DNA from: Aurantibacillus circumpalustris
GTDB taxonomy: Bacteria > Bacteroidota > Bacteroidia > B-17B0 > Aurantibacillaceae
Assembly (NCBI RefSeq): GCF_029625215.1
Contig: NZ_CP121197.1
Location: 2,976,001 to 3,040,000 of the forward strand
Reading direction: 5' to 3'
Length of the DNA: 64,000 nt
The notes below the pieces were generated by a model. It was given only the letters and a program-made list of their open reading frames with translations, was not told the origin of the DNA and did not search any database. Below, piece by piece: positions 1 through 9,966 of this stretch; the stretch's first letter is position 1; the number at the start of each line of letters is the position of its first letter. The translations under genes and the position numbers were made by a program.

Positions 1-101
1 TGTAAATATCTGTTTTTTTCAGGAAAAACAAGGAAATTAAAGAAATTTTTGTATATTTTTGCTTAAGATTTGAAAATCTTCGACAAACCTATAGTTTTTG
101 C

Positions 102-3100
102 ATGACGAAACAGCTTTTTATTTTATTGTTTGTATCGCTATTTGCTATGAAGTCAAGATCCCAGATCGACACTAGTTTCTGGTTTGTGGCGCCTGATGTA
201 CCTGCCAATATGGGTGACTTCCCAATTGTACTGCACTTTCAAACGTATTCACAGCCTACAATAATCTATATTCAGCAACCAGCATTGGTTGGGCCATCTG
301 CCATAAACGTATCGGTTGCTGTGGCTGCAAATACCACGTACACCCTTGATATTACAGCTAATATTTCAGTTGTGGAGTCTGGTCCTGCAAATTCCGCGAA
401 TCCTTTTGGAATTTATATCAGTTCAAAAGAGAATATTTCGGTTTATTATACATTTGACAGACAGTCTGTTGGAATTAAAAATAGAGAAATGATCAGCTTG
501 AAAGGACGCAGAGCGCTGGGTAGAGATTTTTACGCCTCGGTTCCTGCCTCGGCTTCCATTTTAACGTATACAGTAAATGGAGGAGGCGTCGGTTTTGACG
601 TGGTAGCCACACAAACAGGCATTACTACCGTATTAATTACGCCAAAAGCCTCATGTGTAGGGCATGCTAAAAATGCCACCTTTGTAAAAACCTTGAATAG
701 AGGTGAAACATTCTCGGTTTTAGACACAAATACTTTAAATTTTAGTGAATTAGCGGGTTCTATTGTTTCAGCAGATAGGGACATTGCTGTTACGGTTAAA
801 GGTTCCATACGAACAACCTCTACTTGTCCCTCATATTTTGCTGATCAAATCACGCCTAGCAACCATTTAGGAAAAGATTACGTTGTGCTTAAGGGTAATG
901 GCACCGAAGACATTGCCTATATTTTAGCACCTTTAAACTCTACAAGTTTTACAATAACAACGAGTTCTGGTGCAACTCCTTGGTTAATTAACGCAACAGA
1001 AACATATTCTATAAACATTTCAGATCCAATAGCTTACATACATTCAGATAAACCAATCTATGTTTTTCATTTAAGTGGTTATGGGTGTAAATTGAGTGGA
1101 GCACAAATGGCACCCGTTTCTTGCGCTGGATCTTATTCAGCAGCATTTATTCGCCTAAGCAGTGATTCTTTGAATTTGAATATTTCTACCAGATCGGGTT
1201 TTCAGTCTAGTTTTACTTTAACAAGCAACGGTGTGAATGTTCCTATTAGTTCCACCAGTTTTACAACTGTGCCAGGTAGTGGTGGTAATCTTGTTACAGC
1301 AAGAATATACCTTCCTACTTCGTCTGTATCGGTTGGTTCTTATAATGAATTGGTAAATCCTGCCGATATTTTTGGTTTAAGTGTGAGTAATGGTGGTTAT
1401 TTGGCTGGAAGTGCTTATGCTCAAGCCAGTGATTTTGAAATTAGTTCTTTTGCTTACGCAAACTCAGCACCTACCGCAACTATTTGTGGTAATACTCAGT
1501 TTACCTTAAGCGGAATAGTGGGTGGTGGACCTATAACTGGTGTTTGGTCAATTCTGCAGGGTTATGGTACTTTGTCCTCTGGCAATACACAATTAACGAA
1601 TAATATTTATACACCAAGCCTTTTAGATACAACAAACAACGCTCTGTCCATTCCGATTAATAATCGTTACGTAAAGTTTATTCTTAGCAGCACAGGTATT
1701 TGTCCGAACACGTCCGATACATTTCAATTACACGTAAAGCAACCTCCAATTGTAAGCGCGGGTTCAAGTTCTATTATTTGTGGAAACAATCCAATTTTAC
1801 ACTTAAACGGCAATGTTTTTGGTGCAACCAATCAAGGAGTTTGGAATGTTAAGGCTCCAGGTAGCGGTACATTTGTTTCCGGAATAAATAGCTTTACGCC
1901 TACCTATCAATTATCATCATCAGACACTACGTTAAGTCAGCTTTATTTTATCTTAACGAGCACGAATAACGCTGGTTGTAATGCCGTAAATGATTCTGTT
2001 TTGATCATCATCAATAAAGCACCGCTTATAAAAGCAAGTACGATAAATCCTATTATCAAATGTTCGAATAATGCTACAGTTTCATTAAACGGGCTAATTT
2101 CTGGTACAACCACTTCTACAGGTATTTGGCAGACAAATGGTACTGGTATTTTTTCACCAAATAATGTGGCTTTGAGCACAAATTATATTCCCAGTATAAA
2201 CGATGTTGCTATGCCAAACCTTAAGCTTTATTTGGAAAGTACTAACAACGGTGCGTGTTTCTCTGTGAAAGATAGTGTGAGTATTTTATTTACAGAACCT
2301 TCTTACGCAAATGCGGGTGGTGATGTAAATGCCTGTGTAAATGATCCGCGTGGTGTTTTATCAGGCGCAGTCACCGGAACGGTTACAAACACTGGCCTTT
2401 GGTCTGGTGGCTCAGGCTCATTTTTACCATCCAATAGCGTTTTAACAGCAACGTATATCGGAACTCCTTCTGAAGTGTTAACAGGGTTTGTTACCCTAAC
2501 CTTAACGAGTAGTAATAACGGTTTGTGTTTAAGTACAAGTGATGTTGTACGTGTTAATTTTCAAAGCAAACCTTTTGCAAATTATTCGGTCACTTCGGTG
2601 TGTTTGGGGAAACTTACAGACTTTGGCGATCAATCGGTTAACCTATCGGGAGTAGGTGTTTTAAAATCGTGGAAGTGGGATTTTGGAGATAATTCGGCGC
2701 CATCAACATTACTGTATCCTTCACACACTTATTCAAACGTTGGCACGTTTTCTGCGCAACTGATAGTAATAAATAGTTTTAATTGTGCAGATACTGTTAT
2801 AAAACCTGTTGTGATTTATGAATTGCCAAATGTAAATTTTTCATTTAGTCGCTCTTGCAGTGGTTCGGCACAGCTTATCTTGTTTAAAGATAATTCATCA
2901 ATTGCAGCACCTTCAACAATTTTACCTGGCGGTCATTTTTGGGATTTTGGAGGTTTTGGGTTTTCTAATTCAGTAGATACTTCCGTAGTTTTTCCAAGCG
3001 AAGGTTTGTATAGTATTACCCACATTGTTACTTCCAATAAGGGCTGCCAATCGGTTATTTCTAAGTCGGTTAACATTACACCGCGCCCCGTTGCCAAATT

Positions 3101-3614
3101 TGTTCACATCAATAATTCTATAGCAGGCCTAGGAGCGAATGTTTTGTTTAGAGACACGTCTTCTTACGCTGAAAGTTGGACTTGGGATTTTGGAAACGGG
3201 GAAACAAGTAACTTAAAATATCCTTCAACTTTTTACAATCAAAATGGCCTTTATGTTGTAACGCTTAAAATAACCGATTTGTTTGGATGCCCCAGCACCT
3301 TCACAAGTGAGATTAGAATATCCACGATAGTATCGGATATCGTAAAACTCATTCCAAATATTGTTACACCAAACGATGATGGTAAGAATGATCTTTGGCG
3401 TTTAGAATTTATTGATGTTTATTTTCCAACTGCCGAAATTGAAATTTATAACCGTTGGGGGGTACGTATTTTTAAAAGTATAGGTTACAAAAATGCTTGG
3501 GATGGCAGCTATTTGGGAGACCCGTTGCCTGTAGGGGCTTATTTTTACACGATTAATTTGCATGATAAGGATAACACGCCAGTAATTAAAGGCACTTTAA
3601 CCTTGATTAAATAG
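102..3614 (+). CDS. T9SS type B cargo: PKD-repeat surface adhesin-like protein
   Basis: This is probably a large secreted cell-surface protein exported by the type IX secretion system. A signal peptide occupies residues 1-21. It is followed by a region resembling the IgGFc-binding N-terminal domain (about 25-450), which opens with the motif FWFVAPDV. Four Cys-containing repeats of roughly 90 residues begin near 460, 557, 652 and 743, with the pattern C-x-N, LxG, GxW, then a closing C. Three PKD domains (WDFG motifs near 857, 945 and 1026) come next. The type B C-terminal sorting domain spans about 1086-1170, with TPNDDGKND and NRWG motifs. It is the first gene of a tight + strand operon. The next gene encodes an SprF/PorP-like protein, the kind of partner that type B cargo is known to need. 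The ligand is unknown. The family assignment is secure; the adhesin role is inferred. Confidence 0.88.
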   Translation: MTKQLFILLFVSLFAMKSRSQIDTSFWFVAPDVPANMGDFPIVLHFQTYSQPTIIYIQQPALVGPSAINVSVAVAANTTYTLDITANISVVESGPANSANPFGIYISSKENISVYYTFDRQSVGIKNREMISLKGRRALGRDFYASVPASASILTYTVNGGGVGFDVVATQTGITTVLITPKASCVGHAKNATFVKTLNRGETFSVLDTNTLNFSELAGSIVSADRDIAVTVKGSIRTTSTCPSYFADQITPSNHLGKDYVVLKGNGTEDIAYILAPLNSTSFTITTSSGATPWLINATETYSINISDPIAYIHSDKPIYVFHLSGYGCKLSGAQMAPVSCAGSYSAAFIRLSSDSLNLNISTRSGFQSSFTLTSNGVNVPISSTSFTTVPGSGGNLVTARIYLPTSSVSVGSYNELVNPADIFGLSVSNGGYLAGSAYAQASDFEISSFAYANSAPTATICGNTQFTLSGIVGGGPITGVWSILQGYGTLSSGNTQLTNNIYTPSLLDTTNNALSIPINNRYVKFILSSTGICPNTSDTFQLHVKQPPIVSAGSSSIICGNNPILHLNGNVFGATNQGVWNVKAPGSGTFVSGINSFTPTYQLSSSDTTLSQLYFILTSTNNAGCNAVNDSVLIIINKAPLIKASTINPIIKCSNNATVSLNGLISGTTTSTGIWQTNGTGIFSPNNVALSTNYIPSINDVAMPNLKLYLESTNNGACFSVKDSVSILFTEPSYANAGGDVNACVNDPRGVLSGAVTGTVTNTGLWSGGSGSFLPSNSVLTATYIGTPSEVLTGFVTLTLTSSNNGLCLSTSDVVRVNFQSKPFANYSVTSVCLGKLTDFGDQSVNLSGVGVLKSWKWDFGDNSAPSTLLYPSHTYSNVGTFSAQLIVINSFNCADTVIKPVVIYELPNVNFSFSRSCSGSAQLILFKDNSSIAAPSTILPGGHFWDFGGFGFSNSVDTSVVFPSEGLYSITHIVTSNKGCQSVISKSVNITPRPVAKFVHINNSIAGLGANVLFRDTSSYAESWTWDFGNGETSNLKYPSTFYNQNGLYVVTLKITDLFGCPSTFTSEIRISTIVSDIVKLIPNIVTPNDDGKNDLWRLEFIDVYFPTAEIEIYNRWGVRIFKSIGYKNAWDGSYLGDPLPVGAYFYTINLHDKDNTPVIKGTLTLIK

Positions 3615-3659
3615 AACCTTTTGATCGCATTGATCGTATATAGAGTTCTTAGACATAAA

Positions 3660-4928
3660 ATGAAAATAAAAAAATATATAACCTCTCTGTTCTTGATGAC
3701 GGTGGCTTTGGCGCTCGGTCAACAACAAACGTTGTATACAAATTATTTAATGAATCAATATCTCTATAATTCAGCATATGCTGGGGTGGAGGATGGTACA
3801 CAATTTAATATTGGTTATAGAAATCAGTGGGTTGGATTTGATGGGGCACCCAAAACCTTTATGCTGAGTGGTTATGGTAAGCTTAAGAAAAAACCAAACA
3901 TGGCGCTGGGAGCACTTATAATGACCGAGCAAATAGGGTTGCTTCAAAAAACTAACTTTTATGTGAGTTACAGTTATCATTTAAAAATTAATAAAAAAGC
4001 AGCCATTAATTTTGGCTTGGGCATTGGTGGCATTCAACATAAATTAAGAGTTTACGATGCAAAACCTTACGACCATGACGATAGTTTTTTAAGATCTGAT
4101 GTTTTGCGCGCCTTGTCTTTTGACGCGAATGCTGGGTTTTATTTTTATACCAAGAATTTCTTCCTAGGGTTTAGCGATCAGCACATGATTAATTCTAAGC
4201 TTTATTGGGATAATTCAACTGGAAGAAACACAACACATTTTTATGCCTACACAGGTTATAATTTTCATCTTAATAAAACGTGGGTTATTCAACCAACCAT
4301 TTTAGCACGCACAAATAGTCCTGCACCATACCAGTTAGAATATAATGCACGGATTATTTACGACGATATGATTTGGGCAGGTTTCAGCTACCGCCATACC
4401 TCTTCAGCCTGTTTTATGATAGGCTGTAAAATAGATAACCAGCTAAGTTTTGCCTACAGTTACGATATTACTTTAAGCGCTTTGAAAAAATACTCAACAG
4501 GAAGTCACGAGATCGTAGTGTCTTATTTGATACCGTTTAAGAAAAAGAAATCTAAAAGTGATTTGATACAAGATGCCGATGAAGAAGAATTAAATAAGAT
4601 TGATAACTCATTAAAAACGAATTTAAAAAGTAAAAAGAAAAAAGAAGAAGACTCTAATAAAAAGGAAGAGGAGAAAGAAAAACCGGTGGAGACTGAAATA
4701 CAAAAAGTTGAGGAACCTACTCCAGAAACAATTACTGAACCAAAATCAGAAGAAGTTGCACCGGATAAAATATCAGAACCAGAAGTGAAAACCGAGTCAG
4801 AAACAACTTCTGAACAAGCACCTGAAGCAACGGTGCCGACTGTAATTGAAGAACAACCAACCAATACTCCTGATTCTGAAATAAAAAAAGAACCAGAAGT
4901 TAAAACCGAAACTGAACCTAATAATTAG
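3660..4928 (+). CDS. SprF/PorP family T9SS outer-membrane protein with charged tail
   Basis: This is an outer-membrane beta-barrel protein of the PorP/SprF family, which pairs with T9SS type B cargo. The ATG at 3660 is preferred over an upstream TTG at 3621 because it starts directly on a signal peptide ending near ALGQQQ. The N-terminal sequence QYLYNSAYAGVEDG and the following RNQWVGF are typical of the family. The barrel ends around residue 300. About 120 further residues follow, very rich in Lys, Glu, Pro and Thr, which the paralogue at 8964 lacks. The gene lies 45 bp after one type B cargo gene and 1 bp before the next, so co-expression is very likely. The tail could be periplasmic or surface exposed; the sequence does not say which. 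Confidence 0.87.
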   Translation: MKIKKYITSLFLMTVALALGQQQTLYTNYLMNQYLYNSAYAGVEDGTQFNIGYRNQWVGFDGAPKTFMLSGYGKLKKKPNMALGALIMTEQIGLLQKTNFYVSYSYHLKINKKAAINFGLGIGGIQHKLRVYDAKPYDHDDSFLRSDVLRALSFDANAGFYFYTKNFFLGFSDQHMINSKLYWDNSTGRNTTHFYAYTGYNFHLNKTWVIQPTILARTNSPAPYQLEYNARIIYDDMIWAGFSYRHTSSACFMIGCKIDNQLSFAYSYDITLSALKKYSTGSHEIVVSYLIPFKKKKSKSDLIQDADEEELNKIDNSLKTNLKSKKKKEEDSNKKEEEKEKPVETEIQKVEEPTPETITEPKSEEVAPDKISEPEVKTESETTSEQAPEATVPTVIEEQPTNTPDSEIKKEPEVKTETEPNN

Positions 4929-4929
4929 T

Positions 4930-7900
4930 ATGAAAATAAAAACTAAAGTCATAGTGTTATTTTTGGTTTTTGTAATCAAAGCAACTAATTCGGTTGCTCA
5001 GATAGATACTGCGTTTTGGTTTGCTGCACCTTGGTCTACACCCGATCATACCGAAAGGCAGGACATTGTTGTACACCTTTCCACTTTTTCAGCTCTCTCA
5101 ACAACAGTTCATTTAAGACAACCAGCCGCCATTGCACCAAACAAATACGATACGGTAATTGTAATTGGACCAAACACTACATTTAATTACACTTTTTGGA
5201 GAGATAAAATAGCCGCTGGTCCACCATCAACGTTAACGCCTAATGTTGGTTTCGATTCCTTGGAGACAAAACCTGCAAATATGGTGGTTCCTTACGGTTT
5301 ATACATTTCTGCAAGTTCTAATATTACCTCGGTGTACGATGTTATTTGTCAACCCCCAGGTTATAATAATCCTGAAACATTTTCTTTAAAAGGACAAAAT
5401 GGATTAGGTACTGAATTTGTTTGTCCACAACAAACGTTATACAGAAACAGGACTCTTGGTGATAGAGCAAATACACCCGCCGGCGTATCGCAGCCAAAAC
5501 AGCAAATTGCCATAGTTGCCACTATGCCTAATACAGTGGTATGGATTACACCACGTTGTAACGTAGTTGGTCATATTGCTAATGTAACCTATAGTGTTTT
5601 ATTGCCTTCACCAGGTAGTTGTTATAACATAGAGAACCTTGTTCAAAATACATATTTACCCGGAAAAAATTTATCGGGGACAATCATTGTTTCTGATAAA
5701 CCAATAGGGGTCACGGTTGCAGATGACTCCATAAATAATATTCATTCGAGTACTGCAGAGCCTGGGGTAAGTACTTGGGGAGGAATGGGCTGTTATGATT
5801 TGGTAGGTGATCAGATAGTACCCGTGGATGTGGTTGGCAAAGACTATATCATAAACCGCGGTCAGTTGTTCAGAGAAAACCAACTCGGTGCAGGTAACCC
5901 TGGCATGAAAGAATCAGCCTTTATTGTGGCTACAGAGAATTTCACGCAATTAACCATTAATGCCGGTGGTACGCCAACATTCACATACTTAAACAAAGGC
6001 GATACTTATGTTGATACTCTGACCACTGATTTAACCTATGTTCATGCTGATAAAAATGTATATGTGTATCATTTAAGTGGAATTGGTTGTGAGTTAGGCG
6101 CAGCTTTGTTACCACCTCTGAGTTGTGCCGGTTCTAAATTAGTAGCTTTTTCGAGAAACACACCACAGAAATTTGCATTAAACATTCTTTGCAAAAATGG
6201 ATCACAAAGTACTTTTACTTTAAATGGTTCAACCACATTAGTGCCGGCGGCAGCATTTACAGTAGTTCCAGGTACAGCGACTTTGCAGGGCGGACCGTTT
6301 TGGGGTGCACAAATAAGTTTATATTCCACCGGTGTCTTGCCAATTGGTTCATATACCATTGGCAACAATACAGATGAATTTGCTTTGGGTGTGTTTGATG
6401 GCGATTTAACAAGCGGTGGATTGTTCCACTATATGTCTGCCTTTTTAAGAAAAACTGTTGTACAAACACAAACATTAAGTCCTATTTGTGCCGGTTCGGG
6501 TGGCACGGTCGTTCTAACTGGCACTATCACCGGCGCTGATATTTCGGGTGTATGGAGTACTAGTTATAATAACGGAACGGTTACCATAAATGGAGGGGCT
6601 TCTGGCGCAATTCCTACAGCCTCTAATTATATTTCTTCGGTAAATATTATTTCTGCTGTTTATACGGTTTCTATAAACGACACAACGTCTGTTTCGCCAA
6701 CTAAAACAATTACTTTATATTTATCTTCGGTTGGCAGTTGTAGAAGTGTAACAGATTCCGTTAAACTCGTCATTAATCAACGCCCTAAGGTTTCCGTAAG
6801 TTCTGGAACCGTTATGTGTAAAAATAACATCTTCCCTGTTATTTTAAGTGGCACGTTATCAAATGTTCAAGCTCAGGCTGGTCAATGGAGTGGAGGAAAT
6901 GGTGGTATTTTTGGAGTACCCGGACTGGTAACTACCTACACGCCGTCTCAGGCCGATCTCACATTAAATACAATTACTTTAAGTCTTACCAGTTCTGTGC
7001 CTCTAGATGGATGTCCAAATACGGTAAAAACGTTAACTGTTGGTTTTATTGATCCTCCAGTTGTAGCAATTGTGCCAAACAATGGCGTTGTTTGTACAAA
7101 CTCAAGTACTCTTGCATTGAATGGAAGTATTAGCGGAACTACGGCTGGAATATGGCAAGGCGGAACAGGTGCCTATACTTTAACTAACACGTCGCCAACA
7201 GCAACGTATATTCTAAGTCCTGGTGATCTTTTGCAAAATAACATTACACTCACTTTAAGTTCAATAGCCGACGGCTTGTGCGCCAGTGAGAGCGCGACTA
7301 TGTTGGTAACAGTTGTGCCCGAACCCTTATTATTTTTACCGTCAACTTCAACAGTTTGCGCTGGCGCAATTACGATTCCTTTGAGCGGCACAATCAGTGG
7401 TGCCCCGCAAGGAATTTGGAGTTCTAATAACAGCCATGGTGCATTCTCCAATCAGCAACCACAAAACACTCCGGTAAATACAACTTATAGTTTAAGTTCA
7501 CTTGATACTAATTTTGTATATTTTATTCTTGAAAGTGCCGGTGGTATTTGCCCTGCGAAAAAGGATTCTTTTATGGTATCAATCCTTGCAGCTCCTATTG
7601 TAAAGGTTAACGAAACATTTATTCCAGTGTGTAAGAACGCTCAAATTGCCTTAACGGGCACTGTGTCAGGTTACACCAATTCTGGCGAATGGAGCACAAG
7701 TAGCAGTACCACTAGTCCAGGTACCTTCACGCCTGGCTCAAATTTTCTTTTTGGATCCTACCTTCCCAGTGAAGCGGATATAACAAATGGTTTTGTGATA
7801 TTAACATTAACATCAACAAACAATCAATTATGTCCTCCTTCCTCAGCAGCATTCACAGCGTCCTTTATTCCCTCTCCAAGCGCTCGTTTTACGTTTTCTC

Positions 7901-8964
7901 CTAAACGTTGTGTAAATTCTCCTTTAATATTTAGTGACGCCTCCCTTTCAAATGGTACTGCCTTCTTAAAGTGGAATTGGGATTTCGGAGACAATTCTCC
8001 AACAGGAGGTTCAACAAGTCCTAATCCTATTAAAACATATACAGTAGCCCAACAATATGTGGTTACTGTAACGGTTACGGGTGTAAGCTTGTTAAACATT
8101 GAATGTCCGGATGTGTTTGATACTTTAATTCGGATCAAACCATTACCGCTTGCAGATTTTAAAGTTTCTGCTGCTTGCCAAGACTTTCCTGCAATATTTA
8201 CAAATAAATCAATTGCTCCTCCTGGTTCAGATCCGATTGTTGCCTGGCAATGGGAATTTGGTGATAGCATTAAATTTAATGTTCCACCACTTTTTACCAG
8301 TATTCCCACAACAACTGTTGCGCATGCCTATGCAACAGCAGAAAGGTTTTCAGCCTTTCTAACGGTTACTGCCACACCAGCAGGTTTATCTCCTAGTCTG
8401 GGTTGTGTTTCTGATCCGCATCGCGAGTATGTGGATGTGTTTCCAAAGCCAAAAGCTGAATTTGGGTTAACAAATAATCCTTCTGTTGTGCAAGAGCCTG
8501 TTTATTTTGCTGATTTTACAACACCGGTTGGCAATATTGACCAATGGTTTTGGGAGTTTGGCGACGACGGAGCTTCATCCGAACAAGCGCCTGTTCACAC
8601 CTTTCAGCAAGCGGGTTTATTTAGTATTAAACTTACCGTTACAGATTTTGCAGGATGCACAGATACATTAAGAAAGGATATTGATGTAACCTTACTTCCG
8701 CAGCTTCCAGGTGCTTTCACACCTAACAGTGATGGTAAGAACGATCTCTTGTTAGTTAAGGGAGGGCCATTTTTAAAAATGTTATTCAGAGTGTATAATA
8801 ATTGGGGTGAATTGGTATTTGAAACAGCAGATCAAAATATTGGATGGGACGGTAGAAAGAATGGCATAGACCAACCAGTTGGGGTTTATGTATGGACATT
8901 GGTTGCGGATATGTATAATAACCGGCAGGTTAAAAAAAATGGTGACGTTACACTTTTAAGATAA
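4930..8964 (+). CDS. T9SS type B cargo: PKD-repeat surface adhesin-like protein, paralogue
   Basis: This is a second large T9SS type B cargo protein with the same architecture as the gene at 102. It has a signal peptide (1-24), an IgGFc-binding-like N-terminal region opening with FWFAAPW, and five Cys repeats of about 90 residues starting near 516, 625, 719, 808 and 899. Three PKD domains (WDFG or WEFG near 1011, 1106 and 1206) follow, then a type B sorting domain at about 1259-1344 (AFTPNSDGKND). It has one more Cys repeat than its paralogue. Its stop codon overlaps the start of the next SprF-like gene by 1 bp. The cargo-SprF pair therefore appears to have been duplicated as a unit. Ligand and function are unknown. 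Confidence 0.88.
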   Translation: MKIKTKVIVLFLVFVIKATNSVAQIDTAFWFAAPWSTPDHTERQDIVVHLSTFSALSTTVHLRQPAAIAPNKYDTVIVIGPNTTFNYTFWRDKIAAGPPSTLTPNVGFDSLETKPANMVVPYGLYISASSNITSVYDVICQPPGYNNPETFSLKGQNGLGTEFVCPQQTLYRNRTLGDRANTPAGVSQPKQQIAIVATMPNTVVWITPRCNVVGHIANVTYSVLLPSPGSCYNIENLVQNTYLPGKNLSGTIIVSDKPIGVTVADDSINNIHSSTAEPGVSTWGGMGCYDLVGDQIVPVDVVGKDYIINRGQLFRENQLGAGNPGMKESAFIVATENFTQLTINAGGTPTFTYLNKGDTYVDTLTTDLTYVHADKNVYVYHLSGIGCELGAALLPPLSCAGSKLVAFSRNTPQKFALNILCKNGSQSTFTLNGSTTLVPAAAFTVVPGTATLQGGPFWGAQISLYSTGVLPIGSYTIGNNTDEFALGVFDGDLTSGGLFHYMSAFLRKTVVQTQTLSPICAGSGGTVVLTGTITGADISGVWSTSYNNGTVTINGGASGAIPTASNYISSVNIISAVYTVSINDTTSVSPTKTITLYLSSVGSCRSVTDSVKLVINQRPKVSVSSGTVMCKNNIFPVILSGTLSNVQAQAGQWSGGNGGIFGVPGLVTTYTPSQADLTLNTITLSLTSSVPLDGCPNTVKTLTVGFIDPPVVAIVPNNGVVCTNSSTLALNGSISGTTAGIWQGGTGAYTLTNTSPTATYILSPGDLLQNNITLTLSSIADGLCASESATMLVTVVPEPLLFLPSTSTVCAGAITIPLSGTISGAPQGIWSSNNSHGAFSNQQPQNTPVNTTYSLSSLDTNFVYFILESAGGICPAKKDSFMVSILAAPIVKVNETFIPVCKNAQIALTGTVSGYTNSGEWSTSSSTTSPGTFTPGSNFLFGSYLPSEADITNGFVILTLTSTNNQLCPPSSAAFTASFIPSPSARFTFSPKRCVNSPLIFSDASLSNGTAFLKWNWDFGDNSPTGGSTSPNPIKTYTVAQQYVVTVTVTGVSLLNIECPDVFDTLIRIKPLPLADFKVSAACQDFPAIFTNKSIAPPGSDPIVAWQWEFGDSIKFNVPPLFTSIPTTTVAHAYATAERFSAFLTVTATPAGLSPSLGCVSDPHREYVDVFPKPKAEFGLTNNPSVVQEPVYFADFTTPVGNIDQWFWEFGDDGASSEQAPVHTFQQAGLFSIKLTVTDFAGCTDTLRKDIDVTLLPQLPGAFTPNSDGKNDLLLVKGGPFLKMLFRVYNNWGELVFETADQNIGWDGRKNGIDQPVGVYVWTLVADMYNNRQVKKNGDVTLLR

Positions 8965-9959
8965 TGACACGTGTAAAAAAATATTTAGTTACTTTTTTAG
9001 TGGGATGTGTTCTTTTGGGTCATGCTCAGGATTTTCACTTGAGTATGTACGATGCAGCGCCTATTTTTTTAAATCCTGCTATGACTGGTTTAATTGAAAC
9101 AAAAATGAGAGCACACATCCATTTTCGTAACCAGTGGAATGCTCTCGCTTTTAAACCCTTCACAACGGCACTTGTTAGCTTTGATGTACCAAAAGGTAAA
9201 TGGGGCTTTGGTGGACAGATTACAAATATGCGTGCTGGTGCAGGCAATTATAATGTATTGCAGTTGTTAGTTTCTGCGGCTTATGCCGTTCCAATTGATA
9301 AAAAGAAATTTCATAATCTTTCCTTTGGACTTCAATTAGGTTTTAATCAAAAACATATTGAATACGGTATTCTTTCTTTCGATTCGCAATGGACGACTGC
9401 AAACGGTGGATCGTTTGATAAGTCTATAGCCAGTGGTGAAAATTTCACTGGAACCTCGCAATATCAGGAAGTGATAAATTTTGGAGCACTTTATTTTTAT
9501 GGAAAACAACAATCTCGCTTTAATCCTTTTTTGGGTTTTAGTGCATTTAATTTAACCAAGCCAAAGGAGAGTTTTTTGGGCGGTGATAATCGTTTGCCCC
9601 GCAGGTATTATATACATGCGGGTGTTAGGGTAAATGTTAGTGAAATTCTTTATGTGATCCCGAAAATTTTAATTTACGCACAAGCTAAAAATATTCAACA
9701 AACTTACGCACTTGATGCTGGTTACTATTTTAAAGGTGAAAAGTTTTTTGCTCTTGCCGGCTATACGTACAGAGTTAAAGATGCAAGTATTCTCTATGTT
9801 GGATTAAAAAAGGATAATTATATTTTTAAAATGTCCTACGATTTTAATACATCGACCCTGAGAGGTATTTCAAAAACTCGTGGCGCATACGAATTATCAT
9901 TAACCTGGTTGGGTAAAAAAACAAAAAACACTGAAATTAAAAACTGTCCACGTCTCTAG
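8964..9959 (+). CDS. SprF/PorP family T9SS outer-membrane protein
   Basis: This is a PorP/SprF family beta-barrel of normal length (331 residues). A signal peptide ends near GHAQDF. The family signature appears as YDAAPIFLNPAMTGL followed by HFRNQWNAL. The ATG overlaps the stop codon of the preceding type B cargo gene, which indicates translational coupling and a dedicated cargo-partner relationship. It lacks the long charged tail found in the paralogue at 3660. By analogy with SprF in Flavobacterium, it probably helps secrete or anchor the cargo encoded just upstream. Confidence 0.9.
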   Translation: MTRVKKYLVTFLVGCVLLGHAQDFHLSMYDAAPIFLNPAMTGLIETKMRAHIHFRNQWNALAFKPFTTALVSFDVPKGKWGFGGQITNMRAGAGNYNVLQLLVSAAYAVPIDKKKFHNLSFGLQLGFNQKHIEYGILSFDSQWTTANGGSFDKSIASGENFTGTSQYQEVINFGALYFYGKQQSRFNPFLGFSAFNLTKPKESFLGGDNRLPRRYYIHAGVRVNVSEILYVIPKILIYAQAKNIQQTYALDAGYYFKGEKFFALAGYTYRVKDASILYVGLKKDNYIFKMSYDFNTSTLRGISKTRGAYELSLTWLGKKTKNTEIKNCPRL

Positions 9960-9966
9960 TAATAGT

